This document shows, one piece after another, positions 17,777-25,921 of a stretch of DNA of 34,101 bases. Location of the stretch: positions 1-34,101 of the forward strand of contig JAILGS010000045.1 in the NCBI GenBank assembly GCA_024696615.1, written 5' to 3'. The translations under genes were made by a program, and so were the position numbers. Source of the stretch: Lachnospiraceae bacterium. Lineage in GTDB: Bacteria > Bacillota > Clostridia > Lachnospirales > Lachnospiraceae. The notes beneath the pieces are model-generated. The model was given only the letters and a program-made list of their open reading frames with translations. It was not told the DNA's origin and searched no databases. The stretch's first letter is position 1. The number at the start of each line of letters is the position of its first letter.

Positions 17777-20053
17777 ATGAATCATCAATTATTATATGAT
17801 ACTCTAAAAGGGGGTTTGTCCTTGCGTCCCTTTGGCAAGGCGCCTTGGCTCCTACTGTTTTTAGGGGCTTTTGTCTGGCTGCCCTTCTTTTTTCCCACTG
17901 TTTCCACAAGCCAGGTTCAGGCCGCAAGGCTCAAGGAAGAAGCACATCTTACCTATGAGGACAATTATGCCGCCCATACCAGGACCTTTCAGGTAATTAC
18001 GAATTTCCATGACACGGACTACTACGGCCCCTGCCTCTATGAATGGCAGGAAACCACGGATGGTGGCGCAAGTTTTCACACGCTGCGCACCACAACTGAG
18101 AATACTCTCACCATCCCACTAGCCGATAAAACCATGTCCCATGCCTACCGTTGTATCGTCCATAGTTCCTACACCGTGCATAATGTCATTCACGATGCCT
18201 ATCTTACGTATTTTCAGCGGAACGCGGAATTAGAGGGTTTTATCTACTGGGACCAGTATATTCCCTCCCACCAAAGCGTGGATATCATTCGAAAGATTCT
18301 CCGATACGACCGCTATGACCCGCAGATTGTGGACGCGCTCATTGCTCTTTATGAAGAAGACCCTTGCGAACTGGTCTACCCCACCTTTTTAGTGGTCACC
18401 TCTGCGGAATTTGCAAAAAAATCCTATGAGAATCATCTCACGCCCCAAGTCTTTACGAAGCAAATGTATCAATTCCTCCTAGACCGCGAGCCAAGTCATA
18501 TGGAAATTGCCGAAGCGGTGAAGGTTTATCAAACATTTGCAGGGGAGGGAAGTATCTATCAATACCAGGGATTCCCTCTGCATGCGGGGTATATTGCCAT
18601 GGCAATTTCCGTAAGTCAGAAGGTGTCTCGGACCAATCCCGCCTTCCTACGGGAGCGCTATTCCTACTATGATGGGATGTTTCAGGTGGATCAGACCTCT
18701 TCTCTTACGCCATTTATGGTGGTAACGCCTCCTTGCTCCATTCCTACCTTTTCCCTGTCCTTAGATGCTACGGAGGGGATTCTTGGCCTGTCGGGGGAAG
18801 GACGCTATGCTCCCGGAACCAAAGTGAGTGTGCATGCCACCATAAAGCCCATGGATTCAGAAAAAATCCATCATTTTCTTGGATGGGAGGGAACTTTTTC
18901 TTCCCCGGAAGAAGAATTCACCTTCACCATGCCCTGGGGTGCGGTGCGCCTTCGTGCAACTACCAAAACCATCCTCAGAAATCGCACCATCACCTGGGAT
19001 GGGAATGGCGGAAGTGTACCTATAAGTTCCTCTCCTGCCACCTATCTTGCTCCCATTGGTCCCATGCCCCTTCCTACAAGGGCGGATGCCGTCTTTCTTG
19101 GATGGTTTGAAAGCCCCCATACCTGCATCCATACAAGGGAGGACTCTGAATCACAGATCACACTACCTGCGGACCAAGTTTTTGAAGATACCATCTACCA
19201 GTGGATGGATGATCGCACCTTTTATGCCGCCTGGGTGGATGTGGGAATTCCCATCATTACGGTAATTCCGGAAGGGGATCCGACCGGGGATCCGGAGGGG
19301 GATCCGACCGGGAATCCCTCCGAGGTTCCATCCTCCGGTGACCCAACGGGCGCATCCACAGTTCATACAACTCCCTGGAAAAACACCGTCCACAACCTTT
19401 CTATTACCTGCAAGGATACGGGATTTTCCGGGCTTTCTGGCCTTCGTATCACTTGTCTTACCACGGGGGAGGTACTCACGGAAAAACTCTATCAACCCGC
19501 CACCCATGAGGAAATACATATGAATCTCACCATTGGGGATCCAGGGACGAAAGCCTATGAGGGAATTTATGAATTTGAAATTCAAGCTTGGGATGACACA
19601 GGGAATGAAAGCCGGATGGAATTGATCACTAGGTTGGATTACCATGCGCCCCTTCTTCTTGAAAATACCGGGCTAAATGCCGTAAAGGACCTGGGAGAAC
19701 ATACCTATCTGGCCTGGGGAAAAGAAGGAAATATAACACTTACCGCCGCCGATGAAACCCTTCCCCAGGTAATTCCATCGGAAGTTTCAAGTTTTACTCT
19801 AACTTTCTCCAACACTTCCTCCACTGCTGCTGTGCTTTTGACAGGAAAACCACAGCCGGAGGATCCTGCCACCTATGTTCTTTCCTATGACATCAAAAAA
19901 GCTCCGAATCCTGTGGATTCAGAGCTTGGTTATCTTGTCTTACTAAAGGATCTTGCGGGCAATGAAACCCGACTCCTTCTCTATTCCCTTCCCGGGATGA
20001 ATGCTAGGCTTCATCGTATTGTTCCTGTGGATAATTTTGTAACTTCTTCTTAA
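17777..20053 (+). CDS. Secreted DUF4214-like / InlB-repeat-type surface protein
   Basis: 758 residues. The N-terminus has a basic region and a hydrophobic segment (APWLLLFLGAFVWLPFFF) ending near STSQVQA, a likely signal peptide. Residues about 100-290 resemble degenerate DUF4214 modules (YLTYFQRNAELEGFIYW, VTSAEFAKKSYEN, LLDREPSHMEI). Residues about 330-510 resemble bacterial/InlB-type repeats (KIHHFLGWEGTF, TITWDGNGGSV, DAVFLGWFES, TFYAAWVDV). A short GDPTGDPEGDPTGNP linker follows, then an Ig-like C-terminus. No LPxTG or membrane anchor is seen, so attachment is unknown. GGGGAGG stands just before ATG 17777. An open frame extends to 17732 but would begin inside the tRNA. The last 50 bases overlap the sigH gene on the other strand. 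Confidence 0.82.
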   Translation: MNHQLLYDTLKGGLSLRPFGKAPWLLLFLGAFVWLPFFFPTVSTSQVQAARLKEEAHLTYEDNYAAHTRTFQVITNFHDTDYYGPCLYEWQETTDGGASFHTLRTTTENTLTIPLADKTMSHAYRCIVHSSYTVHNVIHDAYLTYFQRNAELEGFIYWDQYIPSHQSVDIIRKILRYDRYDPQIVDALIALYEEDPCELVYPTFLVVTSAEFAKKSYENHLTPQVFTKQMYQFLLDREPSHMEIAEAVKVYQTFAGEGSIYQYQGFPLHAGYIAMAISVSQKVSRTNPAFLRERYSYYDGMFQVDQTSSLTPFMVVTPPCSIPTFSLSLDATEGILGLSGEGRYAPGTKVSVHATIKPMDSEKIHHFLGWEGTFSSPEEEFTFTMPWGAVRLRATTKTILRNRTITWDGNGGSVPISSSPATYLAPIGPMPLPTRADAVFLGWFESPHTCIHTREDSESQITLPADQVFEDTIYQWMDDRTFYAAWVDVGIPIITVIPEGDPTGDPEGDPTGNPSEVPSSGDPTGASTVHTTPWKNTVHNLSITCKDTGFSGLSGLRITCLTTGEVLTEKLYQPATHEEIHMNLTIGDPGTKAYEGIYEFEIQAWDDTGNESRMELITRLDYHAPLLLENTGLNAVKDLGEHTYLAWGKEGNITLTAADETLPQVIPSEVSSFTLTFSNTSSTAAVLLTGKPQPEDPATYVLSYDIKKAPNPVDSELGYLVLLKDLAGNETRLLLYSLPGMNARLHRIVPVDNFVTSS
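19274..19318 (+). repeat. Short in-frame tandem repeat in the surface-protein linker
   Basis: Units GGGGATCCGACC and GGGGATCCGGAG alternate, giving a period near 12 and 24 bases and encoding Gly-Asp-Pro-Thr/Glu steps. The repeat keeps frame and could change copy number by slippage. Confidence 0.75.
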
Positions 20054-20636
20054 TACGATGCAGGGCATTATCAATGGATTTGGGAGACTTTTCCAAGTCC
20101 CTGGCAATCTCCACATAGTCCATTCCTCCAAGATAGAGGACAAATACCTGATATTCAAATTTACTAAGAATCTTGGGCACAAGGTCCAACCATTCCCTTA
20201 ATTCCTGCTGTTCTAATACTGTAGTTTCCGGATTCTTATGGGTAACATCTTCCAGATTATCCATAAGAATTCCACATTCTCCATCTTCCCCCACATTTCC
20301 GGGTTCATAGAAGGAATATGCCTCATTTAAAATCTGATTCTTCTGGCGATTTGCCGCAGCAATGGCTGTAATCAGATTTCGGTTAATGCACATACTTGCA
20401 AATGTAGCAAAAGAAGCCCCATAATCGGGAGCATAATCATGCACAGCCTCGAGAAGTCCGATCATACCCTCCTGGATTAAATCATCATGATCTCCTCCCA
20501 CTAAATACATGGACTTGCACTTTTTCCGAACCATGTCCTTATATCGTCCAAAAAGAAGCTCCCCAGCTTCCTTGCTGCCCTGTTGATAGGCATCCACCAA
20601 CTGTTCATCCGTTAATTTCTGATAATCTACTTTCAT
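20004..20636 (-). CDS. sigH: RNA polymerase sigma factor SigH (Spo0H) family
   Basis: 210 residues, a sigma-70 family member of the SigH/Spo0H type, which directs early stationary-phase and sporulation or competence genes in Firmicutes. Region 2 is clear (ELLFGRYKDMVRKKCKSMY, DDLIQEGMIGLLEAVHDY, SFATFASMCINRNLITAI). Region 4 follows (LSKFEYQVFVLYLGGMDY, EIARDLEKSPKSIDNALHRI). Its place at the end of ispF-cysS-mrnC-rlmB supports the name, as the Bacillus cluster ends the same way but with yacP before sigH; yacP is absent here. The ribosome binding site is unusual: a run of six G only 2 bases from the ATG. The stop codon lies inside the opposing surface-protein gene. Confidence 0.93.
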   Translation of the reverse strand: MKVDYQKLTDEQLVDAYQQGSKEAGELLFGRYKDMVRKKCKSMYLVGGDHDDLIQEGMIGLLEAVHDYAPDYGASFATFASMCINRNLITAIAAANRQKNQILNEAYSFYEPGNVGEDGECGILMDNLEDVTHKNPETTVLEQQELREWLDLVPKILSKFEYQVFVLYLGGMDYVEIARDLEKSPKSIDNALHRIKKKLQNYPQEQYDEA

Positions 20637-20674
20637 ATCCCCCCAAGACCAAGTGGTCCCAACAAAACCTATGC

Positions 20675-21424
20675 CTATTTCGACGCATTCAGACGCTGGC
20701 GCACGATTTCGTAAGCCAACACACCGGCAGCTACGGAAGCATTCAGAGAATCAATATCTCCCTTCATTGGAATGGAAGCAATCATATCGCAATTTTCGCG
20801 AACCAGACGGCTCACTCCATTTCCTTCATTCCCAATCACAAGACCAATGGCCCCTGTAAGATTTAAGTCATACATGGTGGTTCCGCCCATATCCGCGCAG
20901 ACAAACCACATTCCTTCCTTCTTTAATTCCTCAATAGTCTTATTAAGATTCGTTACCTTGGCCACAGGAGTATAATTTAATGCTCCTGCAGAAGTCTTTA
21001 ATACGGTTGCTGTAAGCCCCACCGCACGGCGATTGGGAATAATCACACCATGGGCTCCGGCAAGATTGGCGGTACGAATAATGGCGCCCAGATTATGTGG
21101 GTCCTCGATTTCATCGAGAAGAAAGACAAAGGGTGCTTCACCCTTACTTCTGGCATTCTCTAAAATATCTTCCACCGTTGCATACTCATAGGCTGCCGCA
21201 TATGCGATAACGCCCTGATGTTTCCCCGTTTCAGACATTTGGTCCAAACGTTCCTTACTTACGAACTGGATTAAACTTCCAGCCTTCTTCGCTTCCCTTA
21301 CAATGGTACGAACCGGTCCGTCCTGACAGCCATCCAATACAAACACCTTGTCGATGGTCTTTCCAGAGCGAAAGCTTTCAATCACCGCATTTCGTCCTTC
21401 AATGGTAAATTCTTCGTAACGCAT
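20675..21424 (-). CDS. rlmB: 23S rRNA 2'-O-methyltransferase, RlmB/TrmH (SPOUT) family
   Basis: 249 residues. An N-terminal L30e-like substrate-binding part begins with EFTIEGRNAVIES and includes KHQGVIAYAAAYEY. The C-terminal SPOUT knot domain has the three family motifs: DEIEDPHNLGAIIRTANLAG, GLVIGNEGNGVSRLV and IPMKGDIDSLNASVAAG. RlmB methylates the 2'-OH of a guanosine in the 23S rRNA peptidyl transferase region; the exact target here is inferred from family and context. It begins 2 bases after mrnC, so it is part of the ispF-cysS-mrnC-rlmB-sigH operon. Confidence 0.95.
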   Translation of the reverse strand: MRYEEFTIEGRNAVIESFRSGKTIDKVFVLDGCQDGPVRTIVREAKKAGSLIQFVSKERLDQMSETGKHQGVIAYAAAYEYATVEDILENARSKGEAPFVFLLDEIEDPHNLGAIIRTANLAGAHGVIIPNRRAVGLTATVLKTSAGALNYTPVAKVTNLNKTIEELKKEGMWFVCADMGGTTMYDLNLTGAIGLVIGNEGNGVSRLVRENCDMIASIPMKGDIDSLNASVAAGVLAYEIVRQRLNASK

Positions 21425-21426
21425 GA

Positions 21427-21873
21427 TTATTCCTCACTGCTAAATAAACTATTGTCATATCCTTTTAATCCTGCACGTACAAGATCTAAAAGGCGATCAT
21501 ACTTCCCCGTAAGATACAGATATCCAAACAGAGCTTCTAAACCCGTAGCTTTCCGGTAATTTTGAATCGTAGCATTCTTGGCAGAAGAATGGGATTTGGC
21601 ATTATGACCACGCTTATACACCGCCAGTTCCTCCGGGGTAAGTTGATCTTTTAATACCGCCACCATGGCAGCCTGGGCGTCCGCTTTCACGTAATGGATC
21701 GTGGCATCATGCATTTTCTGAACCTGCATATTTCCTTGATTCACCACCTTGGTGCGAATGATTACATCAAAAATCGCATCGCCAATATAGGCCAGTACCA
21801 GGGGAGAATAGGTAAGAACATCCACATCCTTTAATTCCATCCGCTCCCGCATTGCTTCTAAGAAATCACTCAT
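21427..21873 (-). CDS. mrnC: Mini-ribonuclease III (23S rRNA maturation)
   Basis: 148 residues. This is an RNase III catalytic domain without the double-stranded RNA-binding domain. Family segments are LTYSPLVLAYIGDAIFDVIIR (with the catalytic acidic patch GDAIFD), KMHDATIHYVKADAQA, KRGHNAKSHSSAKNATIQNY and RKATGLEALFGYLYLTG (second acidic motif, EALFGYL). In Bacillus, MrnC processes the ends of 23S rRNA. The gene starts directly after the cysS stop with no gap and leads into rlmB, matching the known Firmicute gene order. Confidence 0.96.
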   Translation of the reverse strand: MSDFLEAMRERMELKDVDVLTYSPLVLAYIGDAIFDVIIRTKVVNQGNMQVQKMHDATIHYVKADAQAAMVAVLKDQLTPEELAVYKRGHNAKSHSSAKNATIQNYRKATGLEALFGYLYLTGKYDRLLDLVRAGLKGYDNSLFSSEE

Positions 21874-23334
21874 TTATGCTCTTCTCCACTTTACGCCTTC
21901 ACGGGTATCTTCAATCACAATGCCATCCGCTAATAATTCTGCACGGATCTGATCCGCTAATGCAAAATTCTTCTCCTTCTTGGCATTCTTTCGTTCTACA
22001 ATCTTTTCTTCCACATTCTTAGCAAGATCCGGATCAGAAACATCCGTACCATCCGTACAGATTCCCACCGTAGCACTACTTGCACCAGCAGCCGTCGAAG
22101 CCTTCTTCGCCTCTCTCATACTGCATAAATCCAGGGACAGAACCTTATCAAAACTCTGAATTAAAGCAAGCTTGGTAGCATCATTGGTGTCCGCACTCAA
22201 TGCATCATAGACACAGGTTACTGCCATCGCAGTATTTAAGTCATTCCCAATAGCATCCATGAACTTCTGATTAATGGCATCAAAGGTAGCCTGATCCACA
22301 CTTCCCTCCTCCGCAAGATTGGACACACGACGAAGGAGCTTTTGATACGTAGCCTGCATGCTATCCAATACTTCATAGGAGAATTCCAAAGGCTTACGAT
22401 AATGGGACTGTAAGCAGAACAGACGATATGCTAATGGAGAATATCCCTTCTCTTCCAATAAGGAAACCGTTAAGAAATCTCCCTTACTCTTACTCATCTT
22501 ACCGGACTTATCATTCAGATGATGCACATGGAACCAGTAATTACACCACTTATGTCCAAGGAAAGCCTCACTCTGGGCAATCTCATTGGTATGATGTGGG
22601 AAGATATTATCCACACCACCACAGTGAATATCCATGGAATCCCCCAGATGCTTCATACTGATGCAGGAGCATTCAATATGCCAGCCCGGATAGCCCACGC
22701 CCCATGGGCTGTCCCACTTTAAAGCCTGATTCTCGAACTTACTCTTGGTAAACCAAAGCACGAAGTCCGTCTTATTTCTCTTATTCGTATCTTCTTCCAC
22801 ATCCTCACGAACGCCCACCTTTAAAGCATCCTCGTTCTGATCGGAAAGCACATAGTACTGTGCAAGCTTGGAAGTATCAAAATATACATTTTCTCCGGCC
22901 TTATAAGCAAATCCCTTATCCATTAATCCCTGTACGGTATCAATAATACGATCAATACAGTTCGTAGCAGGATCCACCACTTCCGGCTTCTTAATATTTA
23001 ACTTCTTGCAATCGGAAAAGAATGCATCGGTGTAGAACTGAGCAATCTGCATCACAGTCTTATGCTCACGCTTGGCGCCCTTTACCATCTTGTCTTCCCC
23101 GGTGTCTGCGTCCGAGGACAAATGTCCTACATCCGTGATATTCATTACACGCTTCACATCATATCCAAGATAACCAAAGGTCTTTTCTAATACATCTTCC
23201 ATAATGTAACTACGCAGATTTCCAATATGAGCAAAATGATATACGGTAGGTCCGCAAGTATACATTTTCACCTTACCAGGCTCATTTGGTACAAATTCAT
23301 CCACACTTTTCGTTAGGGTATTATAGATTTTCAT
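21874..23334 (-). CDS. cysS: Cysteinyl-tRNA synthetase
   Basis: 486 residues, class I CysRS. The N-terminus MKIYNTLTKSVDEF leads to the zinc Cys in MYTCGPTVYHFAHIGNLRSY with the HIGN motif. GWHIECSCIS and HCGGVDNIFPHHTNE (zinc site) follow, then HLNDKSGKMSKSKGDFLTV with the KMSKS loop. The C-terminal anticodon region ends in LADGIVIEDTREGVKWRRA. A low-complexity insert (about residues 420-445, STAAGASSATVG and onward) precedes it, longer than in compact CysRS. GAGGAG precedes the ATG. Second gene of the operon after ispF. Confidence 0.98.
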   Translation of the reverse strand: MKIYNTLTKSVDEFVPNEPGKVKMYTCGPTVYHFAHIGNLRSYIMEDVLEKTFGYLGYDVKRVMNITDVGHLSSDADTGEDKMVKGAKREHKTVMQIAQFYTDAFFSDCKKLNIKKPEVVDPATNCIDRIIDTVQGLMDKGFAYKAGENVYFDTSKLAQYYVLSDQNEDALKVGVREDVEEDTNKRNKTDFVLWFTKSKFENQALKWDSPWGVGYPGWHIECSCISMKHLGDSMDIHCGGVDNIFPHHTNEIAQSEAFLGHKWCNYWFHVHHLNDKSGKMSKSKGDFLTVSLLEEKGYSPLAYRLFCLQSHYRKPLEFSYEVLDSMQATYQKLLRRVSNLAEEGSVDQATFDAINQKFMDAIGNDLNTAMAVTCVYDALSADTNDATKLALIQSFDKVLSLDLCSMREAKKASTAAGASSATVGICTDGTDVSDPDLAKNVEEKIVERKNAKKEKNFALADQIRAELLADGIVIEDTREGVKWRRA

Positions 23335-23396
23335 AGATTTCTCCTCGTATGTTCGATTTCGTTATAGTTGGGATCTTACTTTTTGCTTCTGCAGGA

Positions 23397-23960
23397 TTAC
23401 CCTTGAGTCTTCATAGGACATGCGCAACTTCCAGCACAAGCAGGGCTTGCAGAAGGACTTCCCATAATATCATCATAGACGTAATTTTCCACTGGCATTA
23501 ATAAAACACTGGCCTGAGAAGCAATTCCCTGTCCCTGTCCGGTAAATCCAAGATTTTCCTCCGTCGTAGCCTTGACGCTTACCTGGGACTTATCAATTCC
23601 CAGACAGGAAGCGATATTTTCACGCATTTGGTCAAGATATGGGGCCATCTTAGGCTTCTGAGCAATGATGGTACTATCAATATTGGAGATGACATACCGC
23701 TCTGCTTCCACCATCTCTCCCACTTTTTTTAATAAAACCATACTATCCGCATTCTTATAGGCAGGATCCGTATCCGGAAAATGCTTTCCAATATCTCCCA
23801 GTGCTAAGGCACCTAATAAAGCATCACTAATGGCATGTAATAACACATCCGCATCGGAATGTCCCACAAGCCCCTTCTCATAAGGAATCTTTACGCCACC
23901 AATAATCATGTCACGATTCTCGCCTAAGCGATGAACATCATAACCCGTACCAATTCTCAT
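23397..23960 (-). CDS. ispF: 2-C-methyl-D-erythritol 2,4-cyclodiphosphate synthase with Cys-rich tail
   Basis: 187 residues. The first 160 match IspF, the MEP-pathway enzyme converting CDP-methylerythritol 2-phosphate to the cyclodiphosphate: [12 protein letters not shown] (metal-binding Asp/His), [21 protein letters not shown] (first part typical), [11 protein letters not shown], and [17 protein letters not shown]. The usual end is close to VLLMPVENY. Here about 27 extra residues follow, ending [18 protein letters not shown] with three Cys. The tail is in the same open frame and shows no sign of a frameshift. AAGGA precedes the ATG. It leads cysS by 62 bases. Confidence 0.96.
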   Translation of the reverse strand: MRIGTGYDVHRLGENRDMIIGGVKIPYEKGLVGHSDADVLLHAISDALLGALALGDIGKHFPDTDPAYKNADSMVLLKKVGEMVEAERYVISNIDSTIIAQKPKMAPYLDQMRENIASCLGIDKSQVSVKATTEENLGFTGQGQGIASQASVLLMPVENYVYDDIMGSPSASPACAGSCACPMKTQG

Positions 23961-23976
23961 GTTATCCTTCTTTCTT

Positions 23977-23994
23977 TTAGCAGACTCCTGCTAA
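23977..23994 (-). promoter_or_regulatory. Hairpin in the ispF 5' leader
   Basis: TTAGCAG (23977-23983) and CTGCTAA (23988-23994) form a perfect 7-bp stem with a 4-nt loop. It lies about 17 bases upstream of the ispF start and about 20 bases after the tRNA terminator. No clear promoter is seen between them. Confidence 0.4.
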
Positions 23995-24013
23995 ATAACT
24001 TACATTACGCGAT

Positions 24014-24048
24014 AAAAAAAGGTCCAACAAGCAAGCTTGTTGAACCTT
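24014..24048 (-). terminator. Terminator of the tRNA-Val/tRNA-Met unit
   Basis: AAGGTTCAACAAGC and GCTTGTTGGACCTT form a long stem with one wobble position, followed on the minus strand by seven T. Confidence 0.88.
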
Positions 24049-24057
24049 CATGCATCG

Positions 24058-24131
24058 TAGCGAGAAAGGGACTTGAACCCCCGACACCACGGGTATGAAC
24101 CGTGTGCTCTAGCCAGCTGAGCTATCTCGCC
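24058..24131 (-). tRNA. tRNA-Met (anticodon CAU, elongator type)
   Basis: 74 nt on the minus strand. Acceptor GGCGAGA with TCTCGCT, D-arm GCTC/GAGC, anticodon stem-loop ACGG-TTCATAC-CCGT, discriminator A, no encoded CCA. The first pair and the GGTTCATACCC loop resemble Bacillus elongator tRNA-Met rather than initiator tRNA; Ile2 (lysidine-modified CAU) is less likely. Confidence 0.92.
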
Positions 24132-24161
24132 ATAATCAGTTGATATCCGGTAGTACTTAAG

Positions 24162-24234
24162 TGGGGCCTATAGGGCTCGAACCTATGACCCTCTGCTTGT
24201 AAGGCAGATGCTCTCCCAGCTGAGCTAAGACCCC
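24162..24234 (-). tRNA. tRNA-Val (anticodon UAC)
   Basis: 73 nt on the minus strand. Acceptor GGGGTCT with AGGCCCC (one wobble), anticodon loop CTTACAA closed by CTGC/GCAG, T-loop GGTTCGAGCC, discriminator A, no encoded CCA. It is the first gene of a two-tRNA unit. Confidence 0.96.
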
Positions 24235-24267
24235 GAAGAACTACTGCCGTCATCAGACTGCTTTTCG

Positions 24268-24297
24268 ATTATATGATACATTCAACTCTTTTGTCAA
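24268..24297 (-). promoter_or_regulatory. Promoter of the tRNA-Val/tRNA-Met unit
   Basis: Minus strand perfect TTGACA (24292-24297), 18-bp spacer, perfect TATAAT (24268-24273). It lies in the short gap after the ABC permease stop. Confidence 0.9.
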
Positions 24298-24307
24298 CAA
24301 AAATTTT

Positions 24308-25921
24308 TTATTTTTTTAAATAAAAATTATAGTGTCCAAATTCGAATACCAGAATACTGCAAAACACAGTAAATGCAAGGGTTCCTAAAAGATATACCGT
24401 CGTACATAAAATCCCTGCAAGAGGTAAACCTAAGAAAATCAAATCAAAAATCAGAGCAATCACTCCTAAAAATGGGAAGATAATTTTCTTCACCTGAAGG
24501 GTTGCATCATATGGCTGGATCAGATGGTACATGGACACCTGATATACGGTAGCACATACTCCCGCGAGGAAAATATCCGCAAGAATTGGCCATAGATTCA
24601 ATAAATCCCAGCTATATCCTAAAGCAATGCTTACGAAGAAAACCGAAGCCATGACTGTTCCGATAAAACGAAAATCAATTAAAAAGCAACGCCAGAGACG
24701 AATCAGATACATCTTCTGAATCGCTGCCTTTCTACGATAATAGCCATAGGATAAGAATTCCTTATCGCAATTATAAAAGATGGTCTGACACATCTTTCTA
24801 GATCCGGAAAAGATATAGAAAAACACAAGCCACATGGTATCCATGCCAAGAATTCTTCCATGAATTGCAGATTTCGCAATCTGTCCGCCATTCATTCCAT
24901 ATAATATGGTGGCGATGGCAATTAAAACCACCCAAATACATTTGCTATTTACCGTAGCATGTAACAACTTCTTAAAACGGTCAAAAAAGATATAATTCAG
25001 ATACACATAGCCATGCTTATCATCATGACGGTTGGTAACTAATGCCTCATTACCCGTTAATTTTCTCGTATGAATTACCGTGGCAATACGGCCTCTGGTA
25101 AGAACCTGCTCCGAATATTCACGGTCCACACGCTTAATACTCTTTCTAGCCAAGGTGGAATAGCCTCGGAAGGTGATCAGAAGAATCAAGCAGATAAAAC
25201 CAATCACACCCATCACTCCAAGAGCCACCGGATTCATCAAAAAGATATCCATGGAAACCACATCGCCAATCCATACAGGATATACATAGGCCATGATGAA
25301 GCATACCACAATTACCGTTACATCAAACTTTCCCTTATGGGAATAAAGCCATGGCACATAAAGATAGGTCATCAGACTTAGCATCTCACCAATACAGCGA
25401 CAGGCCACCATAACCGCACATAGTACCACTACTTCCACAGGATTCATATCAAAGATGATCAAAATCGAGGCAAAGATAATAAAATCACTCACTAATTTGA
25501 TTAAAAGTTCACCCAGATAATGTGCCTTCGGATCCACTCGAAGAATATTTAACATCATATAATCCTGATCCGAACTGGACAAAATAATGGTATTTACTAA
25601 AGAACCGCAGATACAACTCATCACAAAGAACATGTGAATAATCATCTCGTCGTATTCATAGGTATTTCCCACCACCAAAATCTTTAAAATAATATATGGT
25701 AAGAACATAAAGCCGATGGAATATAATAATCGTCCCACAAACTTCGCCACAATACCAAAGATGAATGTCACAATACTCAGAATGAATTTGAAACGGTTAT
25801 GCTGAAAAAATTCATAAGGTATATGCTTCTCAAAGAATGGAATTTCTCTAAGATAATAGATAAATGCATTGAAGGAGTTCTCCACGGAGACTCTCTGTTC
25901 AAACATTAACTTTTTAAACAT
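24308..25921 (-). CDS. Multi-pass membrane protein, probable ABC exporter permease
   Basis: 537 residues with roughly 12 hydrophobic segments, for example FKFILSIVTFIFGIVAKFVG, LLYSIGFMFLPYIILKILVV, PVALGVMGVIGFICLILLIT and LAGILCTTVYLLGTLAFTVF. A long soluble stretch (about residues 255-320) lies between two membrane blocks and carries many basic residues. There is no cleavable signal. The start codon overlaps the ATPase stop by one base (TAATG), so translation is probably coupled and the two likely form one transporter. The size and layout fit the large putative ABC-exporter permeases of Firmicutes (EcsB- or ABC_export-like), but no specific motif proves it and the substrate is unknown. No terminator is obvious before the tRNA promoter. 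Confidence 0.72.
   Translation of the reverse strand: MFKKLMFEQRVSVENSFNAFIYYLREIPFFEKHIPYEFFQHNRFKFILSIVTFIFGIVAKFVGRLLYSIGFMFLPYIILKILVVGNTYEYDEMIIHMFFVMSCICGSLVNTIILSSSDQDYMMLNILRVDPKAHYLGELLIKLVSDFIIFASILIIFDMNPVEVVVLCAVMVACRCIGEMLSLMTYLYVPWLYSHKGKFDVTVIVVCFIMAYVYPVWIGDVVSMDIFLMNPVALGVMGVIGFICLILLITFRGYSTLARKSIKRVDREYSEQVLTRGRIATVIHTRKLTGNEALVTNRHDDKHGYVYLNYIFFDRFKKLLHATVNSKCIWVVLIAIATILYGMNGGQIAKSAIHGRILGMDTMWLVFFYIFSGSRKMCQTIFYNCDKEFLSYGYYRRKAAIQKMYLIRLWRCFLIDFRFIGTVMASVFFVSIALGYSWDLLNLWPILADIFLAGVCATVYQVSMYHLIQPYDATLQVKKIIFPFLGVIALIFDLIFLGLPLAGILCTTVYLLGTLAFTVFCSILVFEFGHYNFYLKK

Noticed and set aside
19163-19645. 160-codon minus-strand frame opposite the surface protein
   Set aside because: It is antisense to recognisable InlB-type and linker sequence, with no start signals.
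19900-20053. LPxTG sorting signal at the end of the DUF4214-like protein
   Set aside because: The C-terminus has no LPxTG, hydrophobic segment or basic tail.
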